Shown here: positions 24,470 to 26,499 of the stretch, piece after piece
How the letters are laid out: each line of letters starts with the position of its first letter
Position numbering within the stretch: the first letter of the stretch is position 1
Source of the DNA: Betaproteobacteria bacterium
GTDB taxonomy: Bacteria > Pseudomonadota > Gammaproteobacteria > Burkholderiales > SG8-39
Assembly (NCBI GenBank): GCA_007280315.1
Contig: QYQC01000020.1
Span: forward strand, 1 to 26,499
Direction: 5' to 3'
Length of the DNA stretch: 26,499 nt
Translations under genes and position numbers: made by a program
The notes under the pieces: model-generated
What the model was told of the DNA's origin: nothing
Databases searched by the model: none
Seen by the model: only the letters and a program-made list of their open reading frames with translations

Positions 24470-25798
24470 TCAGGATGCCGCGATTACCTCATCGATCGAG
24501 CGCGCGAGTTTGTCCACTGCTTCGTCCAGCTGTGCCTCGCTAATGATGAAAGGCGGGGCGAGCATGACATGATCGCCAGCCAAACCATCGACCGTGCCGC
24601 CCATCGGGTAGCACATCAGGCCGTTTTCGAGCGCCTTCAGTTTGAGCCTTGCGTTGATTTTGCGCTTCGCATCGAAGGGTTGTTTGCTGGCGCGCTCCTG
24701 CACCAGTTCCAGCGCCCAGAACAGGCCGCGGCCGCGTATCTCTCCGACATGCGGATGCGCGCCAAGACGTGCCCGCAGACGCGCTTCAAGGCCGGCACCG
24801 CGCTCACGCACCGTGGCCAGCAATCCGCGCTGCTTTACTGCGCGCTGCACCGCCAGCGCACCCGCACAGGCAGTCGCGTGGCCGGTATAGGTGTGGCCGT
24901 GCTGAAAGAATCCCGAGCCATTCACCACTGCATCATAAATTTTGGCGCTCGCCAACAACGCACCGATAGGTTGATAGCCGGCGCCCAGACCTTTGCCGAT
25001 GCAAACCAGATCCGGCACCACGTCCTCCTGCTCGCAGGCATACAGCGTGCCGCAGCGGCCCATGCCACACATAACTTCGTCCAGGATCAGCAATATGCCG
25101 TACTTGTCGCAGACTGCGCGCACACCTTTGAAATAGCCCGGCACCGGAGTGACGCAACCCAGCGTCGCCCCGCCAACCGTTTCTGCGACAAAGGCAATGA
25201 CGCTGTTTTGACCCAGGCGCAGAACTTCCTCCTCCAGCTCCCGTACCAGGCGCCGGCCGTAGTCCGTGTCGGTCTCGCCCTGCTGTTTTCCGCGATAGGT
25301 GTAACAGGGCGCGACATGCGAAACCTTAACCAGCAGCGGTTCAAACTGCTTGCGCCGCCACAGGTTGCCACCTGTCGCGAGGGCGCCCAGGGTATTTCCG
25401 TGGTAACTCTGCCGGCGAGCGATCACATGACTGCGCTCTGACTGGCCGATTTCGACGAAATACTGACGTGCGAGCTTGAGTGCCGCCTCCACCGCCTCCG
25501 AGCCGCCGGAACAGAAATAAACACGCGCCATTCCCTCGGGTGCACTTTCGATGAGCTCGTCAGCCAGCAGTTCCATCGGCTGGTTGGTAAAGAACGAGGT
25601 GTGGGCAAACGGAATCTGATCCTGTTGTGCCTTGATTGCGCCTATCACTTCGCGATCGCTGTGGCCTAGGCAGGACACCGCGGCGCCGCAGCAGGCATCG
25701 AGATAGCGCTTGCCGTCACTATCGATTACATACGGCCCGTCGCCACCGACTGCAACCGGATACGCGTGCTTTGGATTACGGTGGAAAACGTGACCCAT
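24470..25798 (-). CDS. Class III PLP-dependent aminotransferase
   Basis: The 442-residue fold-type I enzyme transfers an amino group, probably from an omega-amino acid or a related amine, to a keto acid. The PLP-binding lysine is K269 in CIGKGLGAGYQPIGA, the cofactor-ring aspartate is in ILDEVMCGMGR (D240), SGGSEAVEAALKLAR (97-111) is the phosphate-binding region, and SYHGNTLGA is also typical. The specific substrate cannot be fixed: beta-alanine, taurine, 4-aminobutyrate and diamine aminotransferases share these motifs. It starts at an ATG with AAAGAG upstream, 89 bp after pckG. The 160-bp gap downstream, before livH, shows no hairpin. Proximity to the liv transporter suggests, but does not prove, use of an imported amino compound. 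Confidence 0.85.
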   Translation of the reverse strand: MGHVFHRNPKHAYPVAVGGDGPYVIDSDGKRYLDACCGAAVSCLGHSDREVIGAIKAQQDQIPFAHTSFFTNQPMELLADELIESAPEGMARVYFCSGGSEAVEAALKLARQYFVEIGQSERSHVIARRQSYHGNTLGALATGGNLWRRKQFEPLLVKVSHVAPCYTYRGKQQGETDTDYGRRLVRELEEEVLRLGQNSVIAFVAETVGGATLGCVTPVPGYFKGVRAVCDKYGILLILDEVMCGMGRCGTLYACEQEDVVPDLVCIGKGLGAGYQPIGALLASAKIYDAVVNGSGFFQHGHTYTGHATACAGALAVQRAVKQRGLLATVRERGAGLEARLRARLGAHPHVGEIRGRGLFWALELVQERASKQPFDAKRKINARLKLKALENGLMCYPMGGTVDGLAGDHVMLAPPFIISEAQLDEAVDKLARSIDEVIAAS

Positions 25799-25887
25799 GG
25801 AGATCTCTTTAGAATTTGAATCGAAATGACCGAGGTATTCTTTGCCTGAGTAAGCGACTAAGGAGATATCTCGCCTTTATCACATCC

Positions 25888-26499
25888 TCAGGGCGCTAGC
25901 CGCGTCTCCAGCAACTGGCGCTCGCGCACCAGGGGTTGTGGCAACCTGTCTTTGAGCCGGGCGAAAAGTTCGTCGTGTAATGCCAGTTCGCGTCCCCATG
26001 CGGCGCGGTCTATGTTGGTCACGCTGGCATATTTGTCGACGCCGAATTCCAACCCCTGCCAGTGCAAATCCTCGAACGCCGGCATCCAACCCAAAGGCGT
26101 CTCGACGGCGTGGGCCTGCCCCTGGCAGCGCCCTACGATCCAACTCAGCACGCGCATGTTTTCGCCGAAACCGGGCCAGACAAATTTGCCCTTGGCGTCC
26201 TTGCGAAACCAGTTGACCTGAAAAATTCGCGGCGGTTGTTTCGCCTTCTTGCCTACGGCCAGCCAGTGCTTGAAATAGTCGCCCATGTTGTAACCGCAAA
26301 AAGCGAGCATGGCGAACGGATCGCGGCGCACCACGCCGACCTGGCCTACGATCGCGGCAGTAGTCTCGGAACCCATGGTCGCGGCCTTGTACACCCCATC
26401 CTCCCAGCTGAAGGATTCGACGACCAGTGGTGCGGTATCTGAACGCCGCCCGCCGAACAGAAATGCGGAAATCGGCACACCGTTTGGATCGTCCCAGGC
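25888..26499 (-). CDS. pckG: GTP-dependent phosphoenolpyruvate carboxykinase, C-terminal part
   Basis: The 203 residues in view are the C-terminal third of the enzyme that makes phosphoenolpyruvate from oxaloacetate and GTP, the first step of gluconeogenesis. PISAFLFGGRRSDTAPLV, the nucleotide-binding FQVNWFRKDAKGKFVWPGFGENMRVLSWI and FCGYNMGDYFKHW are characteristic of the GTP class and absent from the ATP class. The frame is open to the right edge (AWDDPNGVPIS), so the N-terminal two thirds, including the kinase loop and metal sites, are outside. The gene is intact as far as visible. Confidence 0.96.
   Translation of the reverse strand, partial: AWDDPNGVPISAFLFGGRRSDTAPLVVESFSWEDGVYKAATMGSETTAAIVGQVGVVRRDPFAMLAFCGYNMGDYFKHWLAVGKKAKQPPRIFQVNWFRKDAKGKFVWPGFGENMRVLSWIVGRCQGQAHAVETPLGWMPAFEDLHWQGLEFGVDKYASVTNIDRAAWGRELALHDELFARLKDRLPQPLVRERQLLETRLAP

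Overview
The window looks like chromosomal DNA of a high-GC betaproteobacterium. This rests on the gene order mnmG-rsmG-parA-parB close to a nine-gene atp operon, a GTP-type PEP carboxykinase, and the character of the proteins. It is a housekeeping, origin-proximal type of region with no prophage, insertion sequence, CRISPR array, tRNA or rRNA that I can see. All clear genes except oxyR and one alpha/beta hydrolase lie on the minus strand.

Layout from left to right. (1) Positions 1-2633 hold a peroxide-defence cassette: a rubredoxin reductase (cut by the left edge), a 56-residue rubredoxin and a rubrerythrin that lacks its own rubredoxin domain. It is divergent from an OxyR that keeps both redox cysteines, with a possible OxyR operator between them. 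(2) Positions 2655-7553 hold an exported zinc phospholipase C/P1-nuclease-like protein, an FGGY sugar/polyol kinase, a divergent monoacylglycerol-lipase-like hydrolase, an unknown Ala/Pro-rich protein and a small membrane protein. (3) Positions 7603-14618 hold the complete F1Fo ATP synthase operon atpIBEFHAGDC. It has a sigma70-type promoter and a perfect FNR/ANR box upstream. Strong RNA hairpins lie 9-12 nt after the stops of exactly atpE, atpA and atpD. (4) Positions 14787-16253 hold a peroxiredoxin, a hotdog thioesterase and, on the plus strand, the decayed C-terminal end of a protein-L-isoaspartate methyltransferase gene. (5) Positions 16243-20517 hold mnmG-rsmG-parA-parB, tightly coupled. 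The two parS sites that ParB should bind lie just upstream of mnmG, at 20580-20595 and 20681-20696. (6) Positions 20781-24309 hold a branched-chain amino-acid-type ABC transporter, livH - livM/livG fusion - livF, without a substrate-binding protein in view. (7) Positions 24470-26499 hold a class III aminotransferase and the C-terminal third of pckG, cut by the right edge.

How they work together: the left cassette gives a complete inferred electron chain, NAD(P)H to rubredoxin reductase to rubredoxin to rubrerythrin to peroxide, under OxyR. The ATP synthase operon may respond to oxygen through the FNR-type box. ParA, ParB and parS form the chromosome-segregation system. The transporter, aminotransferase and PEP carboxykinase fit amino-acid uptake, transamination and gluconeogenesis, but that link is only inferred from proximity. 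No wholly new system stands out. The most interesting signals are the hairpin pattern in the atp operon, the FNR box and the split rubrerythrin cassette.
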